Positions 42,057 through 53,300 of a stretch of DNA of 64,000 nt are shown one piece after another. The notes under the pieces were generated by a model that searched no databases, was not told the origin of the DNA, and worked only from the letters and a program-made list of their open reading frames with translations. Within the stretch, counting starts at the first letter, position 1. Every line of letters starts with the position of its first letter. This DNA comes from Isochrysis galbana (Eukaryota; Haptophyta; Isochrysidales; Isochrysidaceae): positions 2,239,344 to 2,303,343 of the forward strand of contig CM030933.1 in assembly GCA_018136815.1 (NCBI GenBank). Reading direction: 5' to 3'. The position numbers and the translations under genes are program-made.

Positions 42057-42410
42057 AACTTGTTCCACGCCTTACTCGACGCGCAGCGCCACGCCGCACA
42101 CCTCGACCTGTTCGACGCGCACCACCTGCCGCTCGGGGTGCGCGCCGAGGACCAAGCGGTCGCCCTCGAGCAGGTACGGGTAGATGCGCGGGAATACATA
42201 ACTATGGACATTTGATGGCTCCATTGCTCCATTCGATTGATGTCCCATAATTATAATTGATAATTGATAATTGCATAATTGATGGAACGACACCTTGACG
42301 CGCGACGGCGCAACGAAGGCGCTCCGGGCACGCGGAGCTCGTGCAGCCAAGGCGCACTCCAAGATCTTGGCAATACTCGACATAGAAGTCAAGGAGGGCC
42401 ATAGAGCCAT
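42057..42410 (-). CDS. Uncharacterised small gene interrupted by an introner-like repeat
   Basis: From ATG 42410 the - strand reads MALWPSLTSMSSIAKILECA...VAPSRVK, then meets a 92-bp repeat (42293-42202) that begins GTGTCG and ends CCATAG. After it, one frame reads YVFPRIYPYLLEGDRLVLGAHPERQ...VALRVE and stops at about 42075. To join the two frames the donor must be two bases inside the repeat (GT|GTCGTT), giving RVKV-YVFPR. No family is recognised. The coding claim rests on the unusually protein-like C-terminal frame and on exact removal of the repeat restoring one frame. Confidence 0.35.
42202..42293 (-). repeat. Introner-like repeat, copy 2 (92 bp), within a reading frame
   Basis: Same ends as the 56-bp copies (GTGTCGTTCC ... 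CAAATGTCCATAG) but expanded internally by ATCAATTAT units and a duplicated GGAGC(A)ATGGAGCC. It lies where splicing would be needed to keep the surrounding - strand frame. Confidence 0.6.
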
Positions 42411-42559
42411 AGACTGCGGAGCCGACGCGGCGAACTAGTTCAAGAAGCCTTCGCGGTGTGAATGGGCGTTACTGTGAACCACCAACATAAGTATGTTTCG
42501 AGTCGGTTGGGCGAAACGTTTTTCTTTCTACTTCATCGCCGGCTGCCGGTGCGGCGGGG

Positions 42560-42604
42560 CGCGAGAGAGGGGTGGGAAGGGAGAGGAAACAGGGGGGGGG
42601 GGGG

Positions 42605-42642
<38 letters not shown>

Positions 42643-42715
42643 AGGGGGGGGGGGGGGGGAGAAGGGGGGGGGGGGGGGGGAGGGGGGGGGGGGGCGGGGA
42701 GGAAGTGAAGGGGGG
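42560..42715 (+). repeat. G-run and GA microsatellite upstream of the UBL-UBA gene
   Basis: (GA)n at 42606-42642 followed by G tracts to 42717. This is the purine-rich leader of the gene starting at 42793. Confidence 0.9.
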
Positions 42716-42792
42716 GGGGTTCGAGGTGGCAGGGAGCCGGGCTGTGGCTCGGCGTGGAGTGGGTTGAGGGCGGGTTCGTGGACTGCAACGCG

Positions 42793-45598
42793 ATGACGAC
42801 AACAGGGGAGGCGGTTCGGGTGCACGTGCGCACACTCGAGGGCGAGCACTTCCACATCCACACCACGCTGCACTCAACGGTTGCCGCGATCAAGGAGGCC
42901 ATCCACAAGGCGCGTGGCATCGATCTCATCATGCAGAAGTTGATCTGGGAGGGCACCATCATGCACGACGAAGGTGCGGGGGCCGTGCACCACGAATCTC
43001 GCCACGGGGCGATTTGCCTCGTAACACACGGCTCGCGCTATGCCCTCCTGGTGTGATTGCGCAGCATGGAGCTGTAGGCCCGTCTTTTCTCATCACAAGC
43101 TGACTTGGCACCGCTGCCCGAAGCTCATTCCTTGAATTTGTGTACTCCTTATGTGTTGTATCAGCCATCCCGGAGGCCTCGCTGTTCACCGAGGGCAGCT
43201 TTCTCGTCCTGGTGACCGTGAAACCTCGCCCTCCCGGGATGATGACTACTGCTGTGGCTCTGCCACTTTCATACACGTATTCTGATTCGTACTTCGACAG
43301 GGATGGGGAGGGTGCTGATTCAGGTGCTCATTATCCAGCCGGCTGATGGAGAGCGGCACACAGCTAGTGCGGTGATGGTCTGATGGATAGACCCCCATTC
43401 TACACTTGGCCTCATTCACCGCAGGCTACTTGGAGGCCGAGGCCGAGGATGAAGAAGAACGGGAAGACTTGCAGCGTGGCCCTACAAATGCAGGCATGGG
43501 CCTCTTGCGTCGCCTTCATGCCCACATGGAGGATGCCGACGAGAATGAAGAGGATGATCCCGTGTACTACGACCAACCGCACGTCGATGGCGCGCCCTTC
43601 GCACCGAACGAAGTTGGATGTAGCGCAAGAGCGGGAAGACCGCCGCATCAAAATAATGCCCGGCTGCATTCACGCATCAGTGCAAATGATAACGAGGCGC
43701 AAGAGATGCAAGATAGGCTGCGCGCACTTCCAGCCTTTAGAGCGTTGCAAGAGATTGTGCGCGTAGATCCGCAGATTATGCTGGTTCTCAACACAGACTC
43801 TATGCGCTTCGAGGATCCGCGTTCAGGTCAGGCTCATCCGCAGACCCTCGAAGAACGTGATGCTGCGGAGCAGGCGTTTTGGGACGCCTGTGCAGCTGAG
43901 ATAACAGCACTTGAGCCGACGTATGAGAGAACCATGCAGGTGAGAGCGGTCAGCTGAGGTCACCTGGTCGTATGCAATTGACCATCACCCACCGCCGAAA
44001 CTTTCGCCAAGTAGTTTGCTCGTGACGATGTGCGCTCTCACTCCCCGCGTGCCTTGCGCCTTGCCCCAGTTGCTGCATGAAGTTCGCGATACAGCATGTG
44101 CGCTGTTTCCGTCTCAGTGGCAAGGATCAGAATGGGGGGAGCAGCTTTTGCAAGCGGCGCAACTCCACGACGACCTTTTAGGCGTTGTGGCAGATGTTGC
44201 TGCGTGCAAACACGATGCCTGCCAGTCGCAGCTTGCTCTTGCTCCGGTCGTGTCTTACATGCGCGGTGTGTCGGAGCAAATCGCCTTGCTAGCGGCGCCA
44301 TCGCGAGCTAATGAAGCAGCTGGATGGCGTGACACAGTGGAGGCGGCTGCTCTCTACGCGAATCGCATGACGGCAAATGAGGGAATCGTCGAGCCTTTGT
44401 CGACCGATCCAAAGTGTGATGAGCAAGACGCGGGAGTTGACAACTGCGCTGATGCGGTCAAACGTGGAGCATTGTCCCTTGCGCCCTCCGGCTCACTGGA
44501 TAGAATTCCAACAACACATACGTTTGACAACGGTCCGCCAGGAGAGACTCCGGCGATGCTTCTGTTGCGCTTCTTTCGTTCTGCCTTCGAGCAGTTCCAG
44601 GCGAGTGCCTTGCTTGTCCCGAGGATTTATGACAAGCTATCGGGATCCACCCAGGCGCACGCGAGGAGCTATCGTCCTGCACAGTATGTGCGTGCCTTTG
44701 AAGATTCTGATTCTCGTCGCAAGTGGCCCTGGTCTGTCCTCCCGTGTACTTGTAGGCGATCAAACTTGACCTTGCCAATGCGCAACTGTCGCGATTGTTG
44801 CTCGAGGACGTGGAACTCGTCGATTTGATTGCTGCAAAGCCAGGCGACTTCGTACAGTTGCTGAATGCTTCAGATGGCGATATCATGAATGATGGGCTCG
44901 ATGATGCGTCAGATGGCGACGTGGATGAGGATTGTGATGCATGTGTTAGGGACCGCCCACGAATAGATGGATCATACGAATTATATGATGAATATGGTGA
45001 AGGGGAGCATGTTTGCATGGAGCAAACCTTTCCAGCACTCCTCGTACAACAACATGGTGAGAACGAAACCCGGCCTATAGAGGTGCATTCGACCTATGAT
45101 CTACCCCGCCGCAACGACTTACCCGCTGGGGCCGCATTGGCTGCTGCTCGCGACTTGAACTCGCCTGCTTCACCCTTGCCAGAGTTGAGACTGGACCGGA
45201 TTGCTACAGCGGACGCTGGAGAGCGAATCCTCGAACAGCTCAACACGGAAGGCCATTCGGAGCTGATGCAAGCTCTCATGCAGCAATGGTTGCACACATC
45301 TGCTGGGCGGGACGCGGTGCAAGAGGCTGCGTATCTAAGGCTAAATCCCAACGAGACAGGGCAGCTCTTTCATGCGCGCATGTTGCAGACTTTGGGAAGG
45401 ATCCGTCTCGAGGACGCTCCTGTGAGAGCAGTCACCGCCGATCGGGTTGAGCAAGCCATGCAATCACTGTCGCCGGATGCCGAAGATGCAGTGGAACGAC
45501 TCTCCGCACTGGGTTTCGAGCGACGGTGCGTCATTGAAGCGTACTTGGCTTGCAACGGCGACGAGATGCTTGCTGCAAACTTCCTGATCGACCAGTGA
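42793..45598 (+). CDS. UBL-UBA ubiquitin shuttle protein, RAD23/ubiquilin-like
   Basis: Five exons: 42793-42973, 43165-~43311, 43425-43939, 44070-44687, 44756-45598; about 767 residues. The end of exon 2 could be 43323 instead. The N-terminal ubiquitin-like domain (VRVHVRTLEGEHFHIHTT, AAIKEAIHKARGID, KLIWEGTIMHDEA...EGSFLVLVTVKPRP) ends like RAD23. Exon 3 has an XPC-binding/STI1-like segment (LRALPAFRALQEIVRVDPQIM). The C terminus is a UBA domain (DAVERLSALGFERRCVIEAYLACNGDEMLAANFL) closely resembling RAD23 UBA2. Such proteins carry ubiquitylated clients to the proteasome. A first UBA like that of RAD23 is not visible, and the ~300-residue exon-4 middle and acidic 44860-45000 segment are unusual, so the exact family is open. 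Confidence 0.85.
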
Positions 45599-47223
45599 TA
45601 TAGACCTTTGCAAGGTCCTAGCCATCTTCTCCATAAAACGCCGTCGCACAAGGACGCGCCCAGGCCCAGGTCGAAATGATTGAGCTCGAGCTGTTACTAT
45701 TAAATTCGCTTTCTGCGCGCTCGCGCGCCTTGCATTCCTCCACAAGCACTACTATGACACACTACTAGTAGGCTGGTTGGTTGAATAATATGTTGCGCCG
45801 CTGCGCCACGCCCATTTGCGCCACGCGCACGCACAATGCGCACGACGCGCAGGTGCTATGCTGGCAGTGTAGCATGCTAGCCAAAGGCCGTGCTGGCGAT
45901 TCCGCAATATGTAGTAGCCAGTAGACGCGGGGCAAGTGGAATGCGCTATATGTTGGAATTGAAGGTTGAAGGGCGCGAGCCATCGAATTGCGGGCGATTG
46001 CCAAGTGCGAATTGCGCCCTTTGCCGTTTGCACTATTGGCGCGGCCTATGCGTGGCGGTGTAAAACTGTAAAAACTCAAAACTTTTCATTTTTAACACTC
46101 ATATGAGATTCTCGCTTCTCTCCTCACCTCTGCTCCTTGAGCTGAGGTTCCCATGTCCTTGCAGGCCCCGGGGGACCCTGTAGGTGGACAGGAAGGAGCG
46201 GGGAGGTGGAAGGAGCGGGTGAGGAGCGGGCGAGGAGCGGAGGTGGGGGAGGAGCGAGGAGCGGATTGGTTTTGAAACTGAAAGCGTGCGGATTGTAAGT
46301 AACTGAAAGTGCGCGGATTGTTTCTGAAAGTGCGCGGATTGTTTCTACAAGCGCACGGATTGTTTCTGAAAGCGCGCGCGGATTGCGGATTGTTTCTGAA
46401 TAATAAAGCACCCCGCCCCCCCCTTTTTCATCAAACCAAAGTCCATAGGCCGCGCGTGCGAAGGCGCATGTGCCTGGGGTTACTATGCGTGAGGTCTCGT
46501 TCCGTCGAATATGGGACGGATTCAATTTGCGCCATCAGACAAAAAAAAGGGTGGTGTGTGGTGCCTTTTTGTGTGTGTGTGTGACACTGTGTGAGGGGGG
46601 CGCCTTCACATGCGATTGAGCCATCGCAAGGGTTTCGACACGTGCTCCCTCTCGTCCCAGGGACAGTCTCTTGCTTGCGGTGGCTTTCGCACGCTCATCC
46701 CACGAGCAAGTGTTCTGCGGCGGCTGCGCACCGGCCGAGTCCTTCGCCGCAAATATATCGCGCTGAAACCAGCATAAGCTTTCAGCGACGGATCCGCTAG
46801 ATGTTGCCATAGAAGACGCGGATTGCACGTGTGAGTGATCTGGCTCAACTTTAGTTATGTCCCATATTCGACGGAACGCCACCTTGGTAGCGGCGGCAAT
46901 CATATATATACATGCATCATATCTTGCTGCCATCCGCCATTGAGCGTGATCCATTATTTTTCACCACTGTGTTCTACGTGAGAAAGTGGGCCCAGCAATA
47001 CAGCAACACCACAGAACTGCAACAGCAGCAGCAAGTGACAAGTGATGCTCTGCACATGCAATCGACACCGAAAATCCCTTGCTCTCTCCTTCTGCGCACA
47101 CACTCATGCCCCCATCCACAAATGGGAGCATCCATCCTCCTCCACCACACCCAGGCCCATGGTCCCTATCTGAGTGGAGTAGAGATGAACTCTCTGAAGA
47201 AGAGAAGGCGGGGGTTCATTCTC
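45599..47223. other. Spacer with a 21-bp tandem repeat and introner-like fragments
   Basis: 46277-46400 has about five 21-bp units, GAAAGTGCGCGGATTGTTTCT with variants. 46497-46530 (TCGTTCCGTCGAATATGGGAC) and, inverted, 46855-46885 resemble the left end of the introner-like repeat. A - strand frame at 46535-46954 overlaps the latter and has no recognised domain. Confidence 0.4.
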
Positions 47224-48226
47224 CTACTTGTCAGATGGCTGGTCAGGGGTTGGCTCAATGAGCTCCACTAGCTGTGCTGTTGGATAATCCTGAGAAGGCT
47301 GCATTGGAATATCGTATCGCTGTAGAGTAATTCCACGCCTGACAGAGGTCAATCAAGGATTAATTGGAAGGGGGATGTTGCACGTACGCGGAGCGCTGGC
47401 ATTTCAATGAGAACTAAGTGGTAGTGGGCATGCGTGCTGACATTACCGCTTGAGATCGATGTACAATTCCTCTGCAGAGGGGCCCTCATATGCCTCCCAA
47501 ACGCGAGCTTCCAACAGCGTCGGGATAAGCTTCAGCTCATCCTGTGCCTGTAGCGCATGGCAGGCGGTAGTGTCATGGTCTGCGAGCCTCGTATATCACA
47601 AAGGTCAACATGACGTGCACCACGTGCGCTCACGACGTGCACCTGCTTGATAAGCTGCTCAGCCTGCCCGGCACCAATCTTCCGTTCAATCTCCTCAACA
47701 GAACTGCTCGCCTTGACCACACCAAGCCGCTCCTTGCATAGTGACTCCACAACTTTGCGATACCTACTCATCGGAGGCGGGGACAAAGATAAGCGCGACA
47801 GGTGAGGCTGCCCGGCACTTGGGCTGGATAGCAGTGATTCCCCGAGCGTGTTTGCGGCATTCCCCAGTACAAATTAAGGTGAGGCTGCCCAGCACTTGGG
47901 CTGGATAGCAGTGATGCCCCGAGCGTGTTTGCGGCCTTCCGCGGCGTAAGCTATGAAAGCGGTAGATAGAGCACGGAGGCAGGAAGAGAACTGGGTCGTG
48001 AGGGAACAGGGGGGGAGGGGGACACGTGCGAGCGAGCGGTGGCGTCGGCATACTCGGCGCTGGGGGGGAATGCCTCAATCTCGGCGAGCGTCTTGTTGTA
48101 GAGGCTCTCAAGAATTGCGGGGGCGTTGGGTTCCACCTTAAGTCCAACAATGCCGGTGGTGCTCTTGCCCCGCGCCGCACGCACGGCAAGAGGGGCTGAG
48201 CGGCGGAGGGCCGCGGCGCGCAGCAT
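47224..48226 (-). CDS. NDUFA5: Mitochondrial complex I subunit NDUFA5 (B13)
   Basis: Exons 48226-48054, 47763-47643, 47547-47447, 47338-47224 with introns of 290, 95 and 108 bp; phases close to 169 residues. N terminus MLRAAALRRSAPLAVRAARG is a typical mitochondrial presequence. Family landmarks: TTGIVGLKVEPNA, LESLYNKTLAEIEAFP, then across the first splice AE|YRKVVESLCKERLGVV, GAGQAEQLIKQ|AQDELKLIPTLLEARVW. NDUFA5 is an accessory subunit of the matrix arm of NADH:ubiquinone oxidoreductase. The last exon (RGITLQRYDIPMQPSQ...) adds ~35 residues beyond the animal protein; stopping at TAA 47443 without that intron is the alternative end. The first intron, 290 bp, contains a ~70-bp tandem duplication (GCACTTGGGCTGGATAGCAG). 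Confidence 0.9.
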
Positions 48227-48429
48227 GCCGGGGGCCGAGGGGGGAAGGGGGGGCGGGGGGTGGGGAGGGGAAAGGGGAGAGAGGGAGGGGGGAGCAGGAC
48301 GATAGGGGAGATTTTAACGAGGGTTCTTTTGTAGGTTCCGACCAGTCCCAGTCCATCCATGCAAGCCCGCAGACTGCCGCAGAAACGCAGAAACAAAGGC
48401 TTACAGCACTTGCAGCTCGCGGCGCATGG

Positions 48430-48570
48430 AATACAACCCCAACCCCCCCCCCCCCCCTGCCGCCATCAGGCGGCTCCCCCCGTGCACTATTAGAGGTAAT
48501 GGGGTGAAGGGCTTAGGCTTAGGCTTAGATATGGTATATGGTCCGGTGCCTAGATGTGAAATACGGTGGG
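48430..48570 (-). mobile_element. Family-C LINE 3' fragment, inverted
   Basis: CCGCCATCAGGCGGCTCCCCCCGTGCACTA...GGCTTAGATATGG is the reverse complement of 8225-8310 (ACCATATCTAAGCC ... TGCACGGGGGGAGCCG). Confidence 0.65.
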
Positions 48571-48624
48571 TTAGGTCCCTAGATGGGAAATACGGTGCAG
48601 GGGCCTGCAAATACAGCCAAATAC

Positions 48625-50240
48625 ATATGTATTTGGCCTCCCCTCCACACACATGTCGCGCACAACGTCTACAAGGACGAAAACTTCACCGTACCATACA
48701 CCCAAGAAGAATGCGCGCGATATGTAGAACACCTCCCCGAGACTTTCCTCCACGCGGGGACCAAAGTGAACAAAAAAGAATTCTTAAGCTCGTGGGAATG
48801 CGTCGTGCGACACGCCTCACGACTCCTAGAGAGGGCACAGGCGGCACCGCCGCCGACCGCGACCCCCTCGGAAGTGCAACCGAAGCAAACAAACCACGAG
48901 GATCCGCCGGAGGGCGGATCCAGAGAAACCAAGGTGTCCGAAGACAACACGTATATCACTAGAATGAACAATATATGGATATACACGAATACCAACTATC
49001 TAGGAGAAACCACGGACACCACCGAGGTAGCGAAACCGGGAGAGGAGACACTATACCACGCACCGGCCAAATGGGAGAACGGGCTAAAAGGCCCAAAGCA
49101 CTTAGAATACCCGCTAGCGGAAGAGTACACACTAGACGGAAAAAAACAACTAGACCAGATCACCGTGTCAGACATAACGCGTGAATACCTTAAACATGGC
49201 CCTGGAGCCAAGCCCCAGCCAGCCCGAGAAGCGTGGGCACGGAAACTCGAACTGACCCAAGAAGAGTGGACGGAAGTGGCAAAACTTTATACCCACCCCC
49301 TGCTCAAACACAAACACACGGACAAACACCCCCATTTCAAACATATCACCCATAGAAGAATGGGCACACGCAACCGGTTCGCTGCGTCGCCTACCACGAA
49401 GTGCAGACTCTGCGGAAAACACCGCGAAAACTCGACGCACCTGGCCAGATGTCCCTCCACGAAACAAATATTCCAGGCCATAGAAGCTGCGGCAGGGTAC
49501 ACGCCGGAAAGGAACAGAACAACGGCCCAGAAAATCAAGGATAGGCTGTTCGCGTACCCGAGTACACCGACCCCGGACAGCCTCAAAGCCCTCTACCTTG
49601 TAGCATGGCGATATATAATAAGTGACTTCTACAGAGTAGAGTTCGACAACTACACCTTCCACCACGTGCCGGTCATCGAGAGGACCCTTGTCAGATTCAC
49701 GACCCTAGTTAGAGGCCTTGAACCCCCAGACAAGACCTCGACCGCACGCACCAGCAAAGCCTCCCAAGGAAGAAAACCGAAAATCAAATCCCCGCGTGAG
49801 CTCTACACCCCCGTCTTTACATTCAACGACAAAGGCACACTGATGTTAGGCAACAACCTAGCCGCGATAGCCAAATCAATCCAACTAGCGGAAAAGCTAG
49901 CATTAGCATGACCACGCAAAAGCCATAGCGATGCTCCACACACCCGCCGACCCGCCCAGCCCCAACCCTCGGGAACACAGAGGCACGCCGCCCATCACCT
50001 AGGTTCTAAAAGAAGCAATATAGAAACCGGTAGCCCGATGGTATAGGAGGAAGGAGGGAAAGACACCTATCGGGGACCGGTGCACACCGTCTGCTACAGG
50101 AAACCCCACCCACCCAGCCCCTAGGTAGAGCACGAGGGACGGGCCGCAAGGCAGGTGGCGGGGAGTTGAGAGTGGCGGGCGAGGCCGCAATCGTTAGAGT
50201 GCAGAGTCGCGCGCGCGGCGTGAATATTAAGAAGTTTTTT
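48625..50240 (+). mobile_element. 5'-truncated LINE: C-terminal ORF with zinc knuckle plus 3' UTR
   Basis: The coding frame, open to TGA at 49909-49911, starts without a proper ATG at the truncation point (THVAHNVYKDENFTVPYTQEECARYVEHL). It carries the L1-superfamily C-terminal features: HFKHITHRRMGTRNRFAAS, then the CCHC-like knuckle CRLCGKHRENSTHLARC, then ALYLVAWRYIISDFYRVEF. About 430 residues remain and the RT core is missing. The 3' UTR (49912-50240) ends GCGCGGCGTGAATATTAAGAAG and a T-run. It faces another LINE tail-to-tail. Confidence 0.85.
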
Positions 50241-50365
50241 TTTATGTATTTGGCCTCCGGCCAAATACATTTCAAGTTCAAGTACATTCGAGGCCTACAC
50301 CCCCGGACGCGCTTCAAATACAGCCAAATAAAAAAAATCTTCTTAAAATTCCCCGCTACGTGTGC
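50225..50365. repeat. Tail-to-tail LINE junction, inverted repeat
   Basis: ATTAAGAAGTTTTTTTTTA (50225-50244) and its inverted partner TAAAAAAAATCTTCTTAAAA (50330-50349) are the 3' ends of the two converging LINEs. Between them lies a TATTTGGCC-TCC-GGCCAAATA palindrome. Confidence 0.8.
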
Positions 50366-53300
50366 GGCGTGAGGCAGTGTGCTAGTGTACCTCCCTACTA
50401 CCCGACCTTAACCCCTAACAACCCCCTTCCCCTTTCCCAGTTCCCTCATTTTCGGAGAAGCTGGTTCCGGGGAGGCCGCGCGCGCTGCTTCGGCCAGGAG
50501 TTGGAGAGAAGGGGGCGGGAGACTGTGGTTCGTCCTCTGTGTCGGTGTTGGCTCAGGTTATCCTCACTTAAATCTCTTAGGCTCCTCTTTAATAAGCGCT
50601 GTGATTCCGACTAAGAGGTCAAGCTACTTTAGGTGATGTGTCGTAGGTCCAGACCTCTTGCCGCTTGTAGGAGGTCCTCCGATGTTCCTATGTTGAAATC
50701 CTTGTCCACCGTGTACAGCGGGCTTACCATCTTCTTAATATGTTTGTTGCTCGGGGCGTGTAACCCCATATTCTCTCGTTGTTTTTTTAGCCTCTGAAAG
50801 AAACCGACTTTCGCCGTTACTAGCAGGTGGTATCTCGTAAGTGTCGCTCTTAAAATCGACTTAACGGACCTGCCGTCCGAGTTGCCATACTGGATGTTGT
50901 AGAAGTCGGTTAGGATGTACCTCCACGCCAGGATACCTAAGTACCCTGAGGAGGGGTGCGGTCTATCCACCTGATAACAGAAAAGACGTTGGGCTGTTTC
51001 GGATCCCGGCCTAAGGCTAATCCCCAGAAGTCCTTCTATGAATTCAAAAACGGGCTCCGTCGCGATACATGAGGCCAGGTGAGTGGAACTCTCAGGGGCT
51101 ATGCCGCAAAAGCGGCATGTTGGATCGTCAGCAAAACGGTTCGCCGTAGCTATCCTTCTATGTAGGACATGTTTGAAATGCAAATAAGAGTCTCTAGGCG
51201 TTAAAAAGTTGTATTTATACAATTGCGATACTTGTTTCCACTTTCCCGAGAGGACCGGTAGCCTTTTTTCCCATCTTAGCGTGGATTTTTGTGCTTTTGT
51301 TTTCCTCAATGCGAGGAACGCTTTAGTCAAGACCCTGACACTTACATCCTCTAGCGTTGTATGCGTGCCTTTTAGCGTGTATTCTTGGGGTATCGGATAC
51401 GCCGTTTCCGCCGGGCCGTCGTACGCTCGTCCCCACTTCAGCGGAGTGTATAGCTCGTCGGGCAATAGTTGCGGGCTGATCCGCTCGTGGATGTGGGGCT
51501 CTCCCATAACGTTGAGCTGGACTTTGTGGTAGTCGCCCCTTCGGCGCAGATAAAAGTTATGGTCTTTGTCCACTAGAATGTCGCCTAAATCGTGTGCGTC
51601 CGGATCTTCTTGGGGAACTAACTCTTGCTCCTCCGGAGCCGGGGGCGGGGGCTTCGCTTGTTTTCTGAGAAGGTCTATATAGTCGAATGTGGTATTCACT
51701 AGTCTTGATCTAGTCCATTCAGATATCTTTTCCCACGACTTAAGAAAGGGGCCTACCGACATGTAATTTCCTCTATGGCGCATGAGTCGCGCACCGCGAT
51801 TCCCACCCCACTCGCCGGGTCCGAGGCATTGGCAGGTGCGTGTACCATCTGCCACCCCAGGGCCTTGGCGGTCATGCATGCTCGAAGGTGCCTACCGTCG
51901 GCGTAGGCGTGCAGCTCTTGGAGTAGCATGACGTCCACTCTAGCTTTCCTCGCCTGGGCGAGCACCGAGCCTAAGGCGCCGTGTCCGGCGCCATTCATGT
52001 TGTAGGAGACGATCGTGACCGGCCCCTCACCTGGGTATCCGCAAGTGGAGTCGAATGTGAGCGCATATATAATGAGAAGGTTAGCGCGGCCTAGGTCGCG
52101 CGCGTGCTGCGCGCACTTGTGCATGTAGCGGCATCCGGCGCCCAAGGCGCAGACTCCGCTCTTGGGTTGCTTCCCTGGGGTTCCGGCGCTCGCGCGCGGG
52201 AACGCGCAGACTATCATGCACATGCCGTCCTTCCATGCGCCCGGGTACTCGTGCGAGCGGTTGCATGCCTTGCCCATGATGTTCATGGGGCATTTGCCGT
52301 TCGGGAATCGCTTGCACAGCTCCGTGGCATTCGGGTTCATGGCTTCTTGGATAGTCATCTTCGGCGGGGCCGCGCGCTTGCGTTCCTCGCGCTCGAGTCG
52401 CGCGGCTTTTTCTTCCTCGCACACGCAGATGCGCAAGGGGGGATGGAACGCCATGGCGTAGCCTTTGTTATATCCTTTGCAGCCCTTAGGCCCCGCGTGG
52501 ATGCTCAGGTTCTTTATGTCGCCGCCGAGCTCGCGGCAGTTGCGGACGGAGTACTCGATGGGGAAGGGAGCCCCGTTGACGGTGAGCATGATTTTGCGCG
52601 GAAAGTCGAAAGAAGCGAACGTTCCGTGCTTCGGAGCTACGTACAGATGGTATACTTCCTTCTTACCCTGTGTTACAAGGATCCCCTCTTTGGTGAGGAT
52701 CTTGGTGCGCTCTTGGTTGCCTTGGAGGAAGAAGAAGCCTTGGTTCTCGACCGCTTTGGCGAGCGAGCTAATTGTTATGTAGTTTTTCAGCTCAAACTTG
52801 TAGTTGCGCACCACTAGGTGCGCTGAGGCGTCTTTAAACGCGCTGGCCAATGCCTTATTGGATGCCCGCGGGATTTCTTTGAATTTTTCGTCGAGTGTTT
52901 GATACTTGACCGCGATCGGGCAGGGAATACCCGCCTTGCGAAAGTCCGCCACATCTTTGTATTCTTCACGGAATTGATTGGCGCAATCCGCCGTGACGAG
53001 AATCTCCCAAGGGCCGGAGGCGCTCTTGGATAGAAATTCGGGCTCGAGGTCTACGCCCTCCAGCTTGTTTAGGTGCGCGACGATCGCGCCGAGGACCTCT
53101 TCGTCTTTGGCCTTGTGCCCTTTCTCGTATGCCGTAAAGGTGATAATGATCTTGTGGGAGTCCGGGAATTCGGCCTCCCCCTCGGGTTCGGGCTCTAAGT
53201 CTTCGTCAAGGAGGGCCACCTGTGTGGCCAAGGCGGAGGGTGGGGTTAGCCTTGAGTAGGCTTTCGTCTCTCGGGCGTCCATATGGCTCGATGTTTCCGC

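Noticed and set aside
42469-42962. Pro/Ser-rich - strand frames of 114-144 codons
   Set aside because: Complement of the GA/G-rich leader and of the ubiquitin-like exon.
52104-52817. 237-codon + strand frame
   Set aside because: Antisense shadow of the LINE ORF, which has conserved motifs and sequence relatives.
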